Below, in pieces: positions 60,901 to 64,000 of a DNA stretch of 64,000 bases. The first letter of the stretch is position 1, and every line of letters begins with the position of its first letter. The notes under the pieces were generated by a model. That model made no database searches. It had not been told where the DNA came from and saw nothing but the letters and a program-made list of their open reading frames with translations. The translations under genes were made by a program, and so were the position numbers. Source of the DNA: Erpobdella octoculata (Eukaryota > Annelida > Clitellata > Hirudinida > Erpobdellidae); contig OZ022239.1 in NCBI GenBank assembly GCA_963978895.1, positions 38,765,960 to 38,829,959 on the forward strand, in the 5' to 3' direction.

Positions 60901-62694
60901 ACAACACCACTGTTAACTATCTCTCAACTACACAGATCCTACTTTGGACCTATACTACCCTCTTTCACTCCAGCTATAATATCACTAAACTCATCCACTC
61001 TATCCAAAACAAATCATCTCTGCTGGACCCAATAACAACCCCTATCCTGAAAAAATATGCCAGTTCATTATCTCCCTTCATTACTAAACTTGTTAATGAG
61101 TCACTATCACAAGGAATTTTCCCTCAATCATACAAGATAGCCCAAGTCTTACCCATACTAAAAAAGAACAACCTCAATCCCATACAACTACAGACCCATA
61201 TCCAACCTCACCACCATGTCAAAACTACTTGAGAGAATTGTATTGAAAAGATTAGGACCTCACATAACCTCATCATGCAACTACACAAAACTACAATCAG
61301 CCTATCGTTCTGGTCACTCCACAGAAACAGCCTTACTTCATGTACTTGATTCTATGCTACAAAACTGTGGCAACCAGAAAGCTGTTGTGTTGGTCTGCCT
61401 CGATCTCTCGGTCGCTTTCGACACCATTCGCCACGGCATCCTCACTACAAGATTTGCCGACGAATTTGGCGTTACCAGTTATGCTTTGTCATGGATCTCT
61501 TCATACCTCAACAGCAGAAAACTATTCATAAAAATGGGCAAACACTCATCTGCACCCTCTGCCCTTGACGCGAGTGTTCCCCAGGGCTCTGTCCTGGGAC
61601 CTCTTCTATTCATAACATACACCACACCTTATTTGCGCCATCATCGAACAATCAAACGTCTCTTTCCACCAATACGCTGACGACACCTGCCTTTTCACTG
61701 CTCTCTCTTGTGACGACTCACCAAACATGATTCAAACTCTTACACTCTGCACACACAAAATTCAACAGTGGCACCACTTAAACTTTTTACAATTAAACCC
61801 TACCAAGTCTGAAGTAATCATCCTTGGCTCACCACAGCAACTCAATAAATTCAAAGAATTAACCTCAATAGACATCGCGGGCACCACTCTTCCTATATCT
61901 TCACACGTTAAATTGCTAGGCGTCACTCTCAACAACCATCACATATCTTTGACTATAAAGGCCTGTAACTATCATATACAGGCCCTGAAAACATGTACGC
62001 CCTCGACTCTCTAGTCACATCTAGACTGGACTACTGCAACTCTCTGCTCTATGGAATTTCATCAACTCGCTTAAGTAAACTTCAGCGTGTTCAGAACAAC
62101 CCCTCTCCAAAGTCACCACCAATTCATCTGCGGTCACTTCCTCCCCTTCGCAAACTTCATTGGCTCCCAATAGAATACAGAATTATTTTCAAGATTTCAA
62201 TACTAACTTACAAAACTCTCAGCACTAATAACCCACCTTACTTAGATAAACTCATCACCATTAGGAGCAACGATAGACAACTCCGTTCTTCCAACTCTCT
62301 TTCACTTTTCCACTCGGTTAGCTGCTTAAAACTCACCAATAAATCGTTCAGTTAAAGCTCCCCAGCCATCTGAAATTCACTACCGCCATCAATAAAATCT
62401 TTACCATGTCTGACATCATTCAAAAAACTTCTAAAGACCTATCTTTTTTCGAAGGCATTTGGACGAGATCCCGCGCGCCTCTGAAGCTCCGCTACTGGCA
62501 CTTTAAAAATTGACTTATTATTATTATTATTATTATTATACCAATCTTAACAACCCTGCATGTAATAATAGAGCTCAACTAAAACCAAAAATTTGAAATT
62601 CAAAAACAAATTATTACTTTATTTCCGATTGCAGTTCTGGAACATTTGGTAGAAAAACTTCTTTCAAATAGCAACTATAATTTACAATACCTAA
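30832..62694 (-). CDS. RUFY: RUFY-like RUN and FYVE domain protein, 3' eleven exons
   Basis: Eleven exons join without a frame break to about 449 codons. Order: end of RUN domain ([12 protein letters not shown]), coiled coil ([57 protein letters not shown]), a TDLKMEKEW segment, [17 protein letters not shown], then FYVE. The FYVE finger keeps the WxxD (WTDD), RRKHHCRSCG and RVCDSC signatures and all eight zinc ligands, so PI3P binding on early endosomes is expected. RUFY proteins are Rab4/Rab14/Arl8-type effectors (family knowledge). Every exon has GT/AG borders and matching phase. Introns are long (up to about 7 kb) and filled with transposons. Start codon and most of the RUN domain lie beyond the window, so which vertebrate paralogue it matches best cannot be told. 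Confidence 0.93.
31024..31149 (+). mobile_element. tRNA-derived SINE
   Basis: Tract GGTGGTACTGCGGTAAAGCG (box A-like), GTCTGCTGTTCAAATCTC (box B), GCGTCACCATCCTAGCTCTC, AAGCAAGGAGTTTACTGGCA. Same family as the copy at 36899. Confidence 0.75.
31150..31345 (-). mobile_element. second tRNA-derived SINE family
   Basis: Reverse complement begins GCTAGGTTAGCTGAGTTGGT (box A), then TTCTCGGTTCGACTCCCACT (box B), then a unique body and a tail CAAAGGCGC...AAAAGGCGCTTTATAAAT. The tail resembles CR1/L2 LINE 3' ends. Confidence 0.7.
31365..31770. repeat. pair of related short repeats
   Basis: ACAAGTGGATCCATGTACTA (31370) and ACAAGTGGATTCATGTACTA (31677) begin two stretches of about 90 bp that continue similarly. 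Function unknown. Confidence 0.5.
32429..32555 (-). CDS. RUFY: RUFY exon 10: FYVE N-terminal half
   Basis: One base (completing a Glu codon) plus 42 codons. [29 protein letters not shown] and SVSRRK. The donor follows RRK so that the next exon's HHC completes RRKHHC. Confidence 0.95.
32556..33138. other. RUFY intron sequence
   Basis: No feature I can support before the hAT at 33139. Confidence 0.4.
33139..33895. mobile_element. non-autonomous hAT with GTAGTTATAACTAC repeats
   Basis: Termini CAGTGATGGGCAC and GTGCCCATCACTG are perfect inverses. Identical 8-bp CTGTTTTG flanks both sides (33131-33138 and 33896-33903). Both subterminal regions are packed with the palindrome GTAGTTATAACTAC (more than ten full or partial copies). 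The 757-bp element has no ORF of note. Confidence 0.9.
33904..34489. other. RUFY intron sequence, unassigned ORFs
   Basis: Short open frames on both strands (63 codons + strand, 89 codons - strand around 33990-34250) show no recognisable family. Treated as chance. Confidence 0.35.
34490..35150 (-). pseudogene. 5'-truncated CR1-group LINE end
   Basis: Minus reading [19 protein letters not shown], stop, then a 107-codon frame with the C-terminal pattern [40 protein letters not shown] and [10 protein letters not shown]. This order matches the post-RT end of CR1-like LINE ORF2. An (AAAT)n tail lies at 34495-34530. Confidence 0.7.
35205..35350 (-). mobile_element. tRNA-derived SINE
   Basis: Reverse complement TGTGGTGGCAAAGCGGTAAA (box A), GTCGGCGGTTCGAATCTCAC (box B), GCGTCACCATCGTAGCTCCC, AAGCAAGGAGTTTACACGCA, GCTCAGGTTGAGTGTCTCGC. 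Confidence 0.82.
35351..36300. other. RUFY intron sequence
   Basis: AT-rich. Reads such as GTTAGCCCGCATGTCCTCAG near 36240 probably belong to the gypsy remnant to the right, but I cannot place them. Confidence 0.35.
36310..36555 (+). pseudogene. Ty3/gypsy RNase H ending in a stop
   Basis: Frame reads [51 protein letters not shown] and [11 protein letters not shown], then stop. This is the end of a gypsy RNase H. No integrase follows before the polypurine tract and LTR, as expected when RNase H is the last pol domain (Gmr1-type order). Confidence 0.75.
36899..37068 (+). mobile_element. tRNA-derived SINE
   Basis: GCGGTGGTGGCTAAGCGGTA, GGCTGGCGGTTCGAATCTCA, GCGTCACCATCGTAGCTCAC, AAGCAAGGAGTTTACACGCA, then GAGTGTCTAGCGGGGTTAAC, ending in AATAAAAAAAG. 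The best-preserved copy, inserted between the gypsy RNase H and its LTR. Confidence 0.85.
37208..37218 (+). promoter_or_regulatory. polypurine tract of the gypsy remnant
   Basis: AAAGGGGGAAG followed after TA by TGTCACGTCC, the normal junction of polypurine tract and 3' LTR. Confidence 0.6.
37221..37700 (+). mobile_element. 3' LTR of gypsy remnant (right end uncertain)
   Basis: Begins TGTCACGTCCCTG. It contains a tandem duplication of about 54 bp (GTCATTTCAAYRCGATCATA ... GATGAGCCTGCAAT, 37532-37640). The right border is not clear. Confidence 0.5.
37749..37843 (-). CDS. RUFY: RUFY exon 9: coiled coil
   Basis: 31 codons plus two bases. [20 protein letters not shown] then [11 protein letters not shown]. 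Donor GTAAGC at its low-coordinate side; phase fits exon 10. Confidence 0.93.
38130..38300 (+). repeat. dispersed repeat, direct copy at 59410-59600
   Basis: GCTGTGCTATACATCGTTGG, ATGGGGTTT, GGTTCAACAAATAAAAA and TTATAAGCCAAAAACGACG recur in the same order at 59420-59525. Confidence 0.75.
38270..38947 (-). pseudogene. gypsy gag remnant
   Basis: From the first ATG after the primer site (38947) the frame reads [20 protein letters not shown] and [19 protein letters not shown], a SAP-like start known from several gypsy gags. After frame breaks, an acidic coiled segment ([20 protein letters not shown]) and a 140-codon frame (38692-38270) follow. The latter has no match I recognise. Confidence 0.5.
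38956..38974 (-). promoter_or_regulatory. gypsy primer-binding site
   Basis: TGGTGTCAAAAGTAGGATC follows TTTTACAAC on the minus strand, the usual LTR-end/primer-site junction of many Ty3/gypsy elements. Confidence 0.65.
38977..39110 (-). mobile_element. gypsy 5' LTR, partial
   Basis: Minus strand upstream of the primer site holds AATAAA in TTTCAATAAATTATAAAACC and ends ATTTTACA. The left border is not resolved. Confidence 0.4.
39240..39390 (+). pseudogene. possible GIY-YIG C-terminal fragment
   Basis: Frame reads [20 protein letters not shown] then [11 protein letters not shown], resembling the 'KIKEALxIxxxKPxxN' end of Penelope-like GIY-YIG domains. Too short to be sure. Confidence 0.3.
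39498..40175. mobile_element. non-autonomous pogo/Tc1-type element
   Basis: Inverted ends CAGTGGAACCCC and GGGGTTCCACTG, each followed by TA (39496-39497 and 40176-40177), the TA duplication of Tc1/mariner-superfamily elements. The right subterminal part repeats the theme (AACGCAACCCCGCTTCAACG). 678 bp, no transposase. Confidence 0.75.
40670..41015. mobile_element. hAT end, related to 60170-60470
   Basis: Begins CAGGGTTGTTAACAAT with subterminal TTGGTATT/AATACCAAT motifs. Its inner part (AAAAGTTGTTGATTGAGATA, CAAACTGATCGAGAGCACAC) matches 60190-60250. The second copy ends ATACCAATCTTAACAACCCTG (62547-62567). Confidence 0.55.
41016..41453. mobile_element. TIR MITE, 438 bp
   Basis: Ends ATCTCTATATATAACGGGAT and ATCCAGTTATATATAGAGAT are inverse with one mismatch. 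No clear target duplication. AT-rich interior without ORF. Confidence 0.6.
41585..41840. repeat. large palindrome (foldback), dispersed
   Basis: Left arm AAGAAACAACGTTTTTCTTG, CACCCTAAAAAGT, AATATTCCTATAATTTATAT and AACGTTGCGGGC. The right arm is its inverse to 41840; the loop is about 40 bp. Part of it (TTTTAGGGTGCAAGAAAACG then TTATTTTCTACTTTTTAG) recurs at 49890-49970. Confidence 0.85.
41900..43590. other. RUFY intron, transposon debris
   Basis: Contains fragments such as CAAATGACGCCCCTG (43365, inverse of a CAGGGGCGTCATTTG hAT-like end) and GTTAGATCCGCCAGTG (43450). I could not pair termini or find genes. Confidence 0.4.
43594..43835 (+). mobile_element. tRNA-derived SINE with LINE-like tail
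   Basis: Head GCGCTGGTGGCAGAGCGGTA, GTCGGCAGTTCAAGCCTCAC, GCGTCACCAGCGTAACTCCC. The 3' part AAGCGCCTCTGACTTATCTG, GCGCTATATAAATTC and (ATT)n resembles the end of the LINE at 62450-62540. Confidence 0.85.
44272..44401 (-). CDS. RUFY: RUFY exon 8: TDLKMEKEW segment
   Basis: One base plus 43 codons: [20 protein letters not shown] then [19 protein letters not shown]. The acceptor AAG just before TGAGG is the only one giving the right phase. The TDLKxEKEWR phrase is characteristic of RUFY proteins. Confidence 0.9.
44886..45098. mobile_element. hAT-Charlie-like terminus
   Basis: CAGCGGTTCTCAACCTGTGG then GTCACGACCCC...GGGGGTCGC is the classic start of a widespread hAT-Charlie group. Only this end is visible; a GC-headed element inserted at about 45098. 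Confidence 0.6.
45103..45385 (+). repeat. GC-headed minisatellite element, copy at 45.1 kb
   Basis: ACTAGCGGGGTAGCCGGCGT head, degenerate minisatellite, then GTGACCGATTTC and CAGAAACCTTCCCTG as in the 51.4-kb copy. Confidence 0.8.
45386..45765. mobile_element. hAT copy, end fragment (inverse of 54732-55120)
   Basis: GCCGGTTCCCAGACTAAAAA, GATTAATTAATCAATGTTGA and CGTATCGTTTTGAAATC, ending at ACGGGACGCAGATGCTTA, match the left part of the hAT at 54732 in reverse. Confidence 0.75.
46095..46181 (-). CDS. RUFY: RUFY exon 7: coiled coil
   Basis: One base, 28 codons, two bases: [20 protein letters not shown] then QLMKKEAE. Borders AG/GT, phase fits exons 6 and 8. Confidence 0.9.
46395..46640 (+). 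repeat. RTE-tailed repeat, non-minisatellite subfamily
   Basis: GGTTACCCAGTGTTGTCTAT head, CTTTTCAAATCCTTATATTA, GCTTGCTTGAGGCATG, then GCGAAAATTTGATGTATTGA and AATGCATTC. Aligns with the inverse of 50660-50920. Confidence 0.7.
46641..47110. repeat. hAT-like ends with GTACTCGTACTCG repeats
   Basis: GTACTCGTACTCGAGTACAC-type motifs (46780-46890) end at CGCAACATCTCTG. A second cluster GGTATTTGCCAGTATTGCCA (47060-47100) follows. No paired termini. Confidence 0.45.
47876..49870 (+). pseudogene. Ty3/gypsy (Mag-like) pol: RT-RNase H-INT
   Basis: Conventional order. RT (about 47876-48690): [31 protein letters not shown], then [15 protein letters not shown]. RNase H (48790-49255): [28 protein letters not shown], then [20 protein letters not shown] and [12 protein letters not shown]. 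Integrase: end of the N-terminal part (49480-49550), then directly the late part ([33 protein letters not shown]). So most of the core is deleted. Several stops and frameshifts. The YGNPNSxPPAxIERWxLRLQPY phrase is typical of K02A2.6/Mag-type elements. An in-frame 12-bp duplication (CATTTCCATTTT) sits in RNase H near 49025. Confidence 0.85.
49885..50010. repeat. fragment of the 41.6-kb palindrome family
   Basis: TTTTAGGGTGCAAGAAAACG, TTATTTTCTACTTTTTAG, TTTTTGATGG and GAGCTTTTA parallel 41800-41910. Confidence 0.65.
50660..50920 (-). repeat. RTE-tailed repeat, non-minisatellite subfamily
   Basis: Reverse complement starts TACTAGCTGGGTTACCCGGC, ATTGCCCGGG, and ends GCTGAAATTTGATGTATTGA then AATGCATTC; same structure as 46395-46640. 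Confidence 0.75.
51063..51160 (-). CDS. RUFY: RUFY exon 6: coiled coil
   Basis: 32 codons plus two bases: [20 protein letters not shown] then [15 protein letters not shown] acceptor, GTATGA donor. Confidence 0.92.
51367..51750 (+). mobile_element. complete GC-headed, RTE-tailed element
   Basis: The one copy showing all parts in order: head CTAGCAGGGTACCCAGCATT, AGAGGTTTTTCTATC, a degenerate 18-bp minisatellite, CTCATTTTGTAACCGATCTT, and AACCTTCCTATATTGACTCT. The tail AAAATTTCATTATGATCGGA, TGAATGGTGTAGCAATGCAT, then ACATACATAAAAACAG and TATATATAGA follows. It links the separate heads and tails elsewhere in the window. About 385 bp, no ORF, so a SINE-like passenger of an RTE LINE is inferred. 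Confidence 0.75.
51751..52850. other. RUFY intron sequence
   Basis: No gene. A GGCCCnTCCCGCC patch (52600-52655: TTTTTGGCCCGTCCCGCCGT) repeats a short unit three times. Confidence 0.4.
52855..52965 (-). mobile_element. third tRNA-like SINE head
   Basis: Reverse complement GTTGGTCTAGTGGTTTAGAC (box A), TACCTGGGTTCAATTCCACG (box B), then GGCACGTAATTTCCTTGAGC. Different tRNA ancestor from the GCGGTA family. Confidence 0.65.
53471..53638 (-). CDS. RUFY: RUFY exon 5: coiled coil core
   Basis: 56 codons, phase 0 both sides: [56 protein letters not shown]. The strongest single match to RUFY coiled coils (xVEKELxxQ...EMLEKDVxEKQ). Confidence 0.95.
54495..54570 (+). repeat. GC-headed family minisatellite scrap
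   Basis: GAGCGAGCAGGAAAAGGAGA then GCAACCGGGAGCGGGAAAGC without head or tail. Confidence 0.5.
54560..54731 (-). repeat. Penelope-like 3' phrase with duplicated segment
   Basis: Minus strand has CCCTGAAGATGACAACTTGT then CGAAACTGTCCAGTTG, the PLE-like phrase. The adjacent segment ATGTCTCAAATTAGTAGTTC with GGTGATTTTAAATTTAAAA recurs in plus orientation at 56257-56310, making an inverted pair around the hAT. Confidence 0.45.
54732..56053. mobile_element. hAT element, 1.32 kb
   Basis: Inverted ends TAAGCATCTGCGTCCCG and CGGGACGCAGAAGCTTA (one mismatch) with identical 8-bp CTAATAAA on both sides (54724-54731 and 56054-56061). Subterminal CGTATCGTATCG-type repeats at both ends (54745-54900 and 55915-56025). 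No intact ORF. Another copy end is at 45386-45765. Confidence 0.88.
56390..56755 (-). pseudogene. mariner-family transposase fragment
   Basis: Minus strand reads [20 protein letters not shown], a stop, then [40 protein letters not shown], a stop, then [20 protein letters not shown]. These are the catalytic regions of a mariner DD34D transposase, including HDNAPAH and SPDxxxCDFFLFP. Two in-frame stops and a missing N-terminus. Confidence 0.9.
56786..57631 (+). mobile_element. hAT element with transposase 3' remnant
   Basis: Ends CAGGGCTGCCCAAC and GTTGGGCAGCCCTG are perfect inverses. Identical 8-bp ATATATAC on each side (56778-56785 and 57632-57639). Near its right part (about 57230-57394) the plus strand reads [37 protein letters not shown] and YNPDFEKIA. 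This is the C-terminal dimerisation region of a hAT transposase, preceded by [20 protein letters not shown]. The rest of the transposase has been deleted. Confidence 0.88.
57962..58078 (-). CDS. RUFY: RUFY exon 4: coiled coil
   Basis: 39 codons, phase 0 both sides: [20 protein letters not shown] then [19 protein letters not shown]. Confidence 0.9.
58079..58546. other. RUFY intron
   Basis: Nothing recognised. Confidence 0.4.
58547..58718 (-). CDS. RUFY: RUFY exon 3: coiled coil
   Basis: One base plus 57 codons: [60 protein letters not shown] acceptor, GTTAGC donor. Confidence 0.93.
58782..58853 (-). CDS. RUFY: RUFY exon 2: start of coiled coil
   Basis: One base, 23 codons, two bases: [20 protein letters not shown] then KNQ. 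[18 protein letters not shown] is the segment after the RUN domain in RUFY proteins. Confidence 0.93.
58854..59405. other. RUFY intron
   Basis: No supportable feature. Confidence 0.4.
59410..59600 (+). repeat. dispersed repeat, direct copy of 38130-38300
   Basis: GGGGCTGTGCTATACATTGT, CGGTTCAACAAATAAAAAAG and TTATAAGCCAAAAACGACG shared with the earlier copy. Confidence 0.75.
60170..62567. mobile_element. hAT copy split by a LINE
   Basis: 60190-60260 matches the hAT fragment at 40940-41010. The terminus ATACCAATCTTAACAACCCTG appears only at 62547-62567, after the LINE. So the LINE appears to have inserted into this hAT's right end. Confidence 0.5.
60380..62545 (+). pseudogene. CR1/L2-type LINE, endonuclease missing
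   Basis: Starts in the linker ([36 protein letters not shown]). Reverse transcriptase: [63 protein letters not shown] (near 61590), [10 protein letters not shown] (near 61670, in another frame), [16 protein letters not shown]. Post-[49 protein letters not shown]. At least four frameshifts or stops; 3' (ATT)n tail at 62516-62540. Encoded RT would have made cDNA for itself and perhaps SINEs. Confidence 0.85.
62618..62694 (-). CDS. RUFY: RUFY exon 1 in window: end of RUN domain
   Basis: 25 codons plus two bases: [20 protein letters not shown] then LQSEI. Matches the 'VGVIDFSxYLKD' end of RUFY RUN domains; phase fits exon 2. A second acceptor AG 4 bp inside is possible. Confidence 0.8.
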
Positions 62695-62797
62695 CTGAAA
62701 AATATCAAATCAATAGTTTGATTAAATAAAACATTAGATGATAAAAAAGCATACAATTATATAGAGAAAATTGCATTACAATAAAATCTTCTTATTG

Positions 62798-62802
<5 letters not shown>

Positions 62803-62833
<31 letters not shown>
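62803..62833. repeat. (TA)n microsatellite
   Basis: Short TA tract. Confidence 0.95.
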
Positions 62834-62835
<2 letters not shown>

Positions 62836-62836
<1 letters not shown>

Positions 62837-63410
62837 CTCCGAATTCTCCCTCTGTCACACCTCGTCTCTCGTTTTCAGATTTATCTGTACTCCGTACTAG
62901 GAGTTCGCCAACCTAGCCTACAAATGTTTCTCATTACAGTTATGATCATCCTTGTGACCAATACGACAATGGCCCTACTTTTGGTCCTGTTTTCTCTCCA
63001 CCGTCTACCAATGCAATAGACCAAACCAACCGTATTGAAGTTCCGAACGCAACCGAACAGTGCCCCACCGGTTTGTCGGCCGTGTGCCAACCTCTTCGGG
63101 GCCAATTTGTGATCCGGTGAGCTATCCTCCGTCTACCAGTGCAGTGAAAAATACCAATTGCATTGAAGATCTATGTTTGATCGAACAGTGCTCTACTGAT
63201 CTGTCAGCCATCTACCGGCCTTCTTCGGATCCCGTGAGTGTTGACATGCCAAGAACCTCACCATCCACTGTTCTACCAAATTCTCCCTCTGTCAGTCCTC
63301 GTCCTCTCATCTTCACATTTATCTGAACTCCATACTAGGAGTTTGCCAACAAAAACTACACATGTTTCTCATTACAGTTATGATCATTCTTTTGACCAAT
63401 GTGACACCTT
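62836..63410. repeat. tandem duplication, about 435-bp period
   Basis: AATTCTCCCTCTGTCA, ACTAGGAGTT and TGTTTCTCATTACAGTTATG occur at 62846-62945 and again at 63280-63382. Between them a shorter internal repeat is seen (CCRTCTACCARTGCARTGAA, GAACAGTGCYCYACYGRTYT). Open frames over it lack any family match. Confidence 0.7.
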
Positions 63411-63665
63411 TTAATAAAACTTTCTCAATTTTAATGATATACCATTAACTTAGAATTGTAACTTTAAATTTCAATTTTAATATTTTACCTCTCCTTGCTT
63501 TTACTATTACTAAAAGAATTACTATTCTCGTTTATAATAGTTATATTTTATTACATAATTTTAATAGCAAATTTAACATGGTAATATTTTATTGATTTAT
63601 TTATTTACTCCATGGTTTTAGCTTACAAATACAAACTTAGTTTTATACCATCTTTATTATGTTGC
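63411..63665. other. unassigned AT-rich sequence
   Basis: No feature recognised. Confidence 0.4.
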
Positions 63666-63667
63666 TT

Positions 63668-63850
63668 TTACAGCCATCTTCAGGGTTGTTTACAAAACAA
63701 TTTCTAATTTCAATTTTAAATTTAAATTATTTATTGTTCGGATTTGGAACTGTCTTTATTATGTTTGGTAAGCCTAGAAATTGTTTTGTAAACAACCCTG
63801 AAGATGGCTGTCAAGGCCGAAACTGGCCAGTTGGTTTAAAATAAAGCTTA
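63668..63850 (+). repeat. Penelope-like terminal hairpin
   Basis: CAGCCATCTTCAGGGTTGTT then TACAAAACAATTTCTA (63671-63707) is the inverse of TAGAAATTGTTTTGTAAACA then ACCCTGAAGATGGCTG (63776-63811). The right arm continues TCAAGGCCGAAACTGGCCAG, the PLE-type 3' phrase. Two element ends lie head to head. Confidence 0.55.
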
Positions 63851-64000
63851 CAGTTTTACATTTTGTAGTAATGTTTTAAACATTTTAAAAAAGTGTAAAC
63901 AGATTACTAAAAAGTTAGTTTCGATTAAATGGCGTGCGTATTTCAATAGAGCATGTTTATCTGAAAATATCGAGCGAATTTACTGTAAATATATATATAT

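Noticed and set aside
63060..63326. Pro/Ser-rich 88-codon frame
   Set aside because: Lies over an internally repeated tandem duplication and shows no domain.

Overview
This is an AT-rich (roughly two thirds A+T), intron-rich and repeat-laden piece of animal nuclear DNA. Two multi-exon host genes with GT/AG introns, tRNA-derived SINEs, a dozen or more transposon families and long (TA)n tracts rule out a bacterial or viral source. The mix of transposons (I-clade and CR1/L2-type LINEs, Penelope-like elements, LRDTGC-type Ty3/gypsy, many hATs) suits a non-vertebrate metazoan, but I cannot name the lineage from sequence alone.

Two host genes lie on the minus strand. (1) A three-exon globin of about 188 residues: exon 1 at 24042-24247, exon 2 at 23738-23954, exon 3 at 10483-10626. 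It begins with an MGC acylation-type N-terminus and keeps the distal and proximal histidines. Its second intron is about 13 kb and holds a complete LINE. (2) The 3' half of a RUFY-like (RUN and FYVE domain) endosomal effector. Eleven exons between 62694 and 30832 join in one open frame: the end of a RUN domain, a long coiled coil, and a complete FYVE zinc finger split over the last two exons. Its 5' exons lie beyond the right edge.

Layout. 1-7 kb: satellite, GC-rich subterminal repeats, minisatellite repeats with RTE-like tails, and a Mutator-like 2.05-kb element with a 9-bp target duplication. 7-9.4 kb: decayed LTR element whose integrase precedes its reverse transcriptase (Gmr1-like order). 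10.5-24.2 kb: globin gene. Its big intron contains an intact I-clade LINE (12280-17641, both ORFs open, 12-bp target duplication), a broken CR1/L2 endonuclease, and a hAT with a second MITE nested in it. 24.3-30.8 kb: SINE, LINE fragment, LTR-PBS-gag fragment and a Penelope-like element with GIY-YIG domain. 30.8-62.7 kb: RUFY gene with introns full of SINEs, hATs, gypsy and LINE pieces. 60.4-62.5 kb: a CR1/L2-type LINE. 62.8-64 kb: tandem duplication and a Penelope-like hairpin.

Most long open frames made of Arg/Ser/Glu or Tyr/Ile repeats are translations of minisatellites and (TA)n tracts, not proteins.
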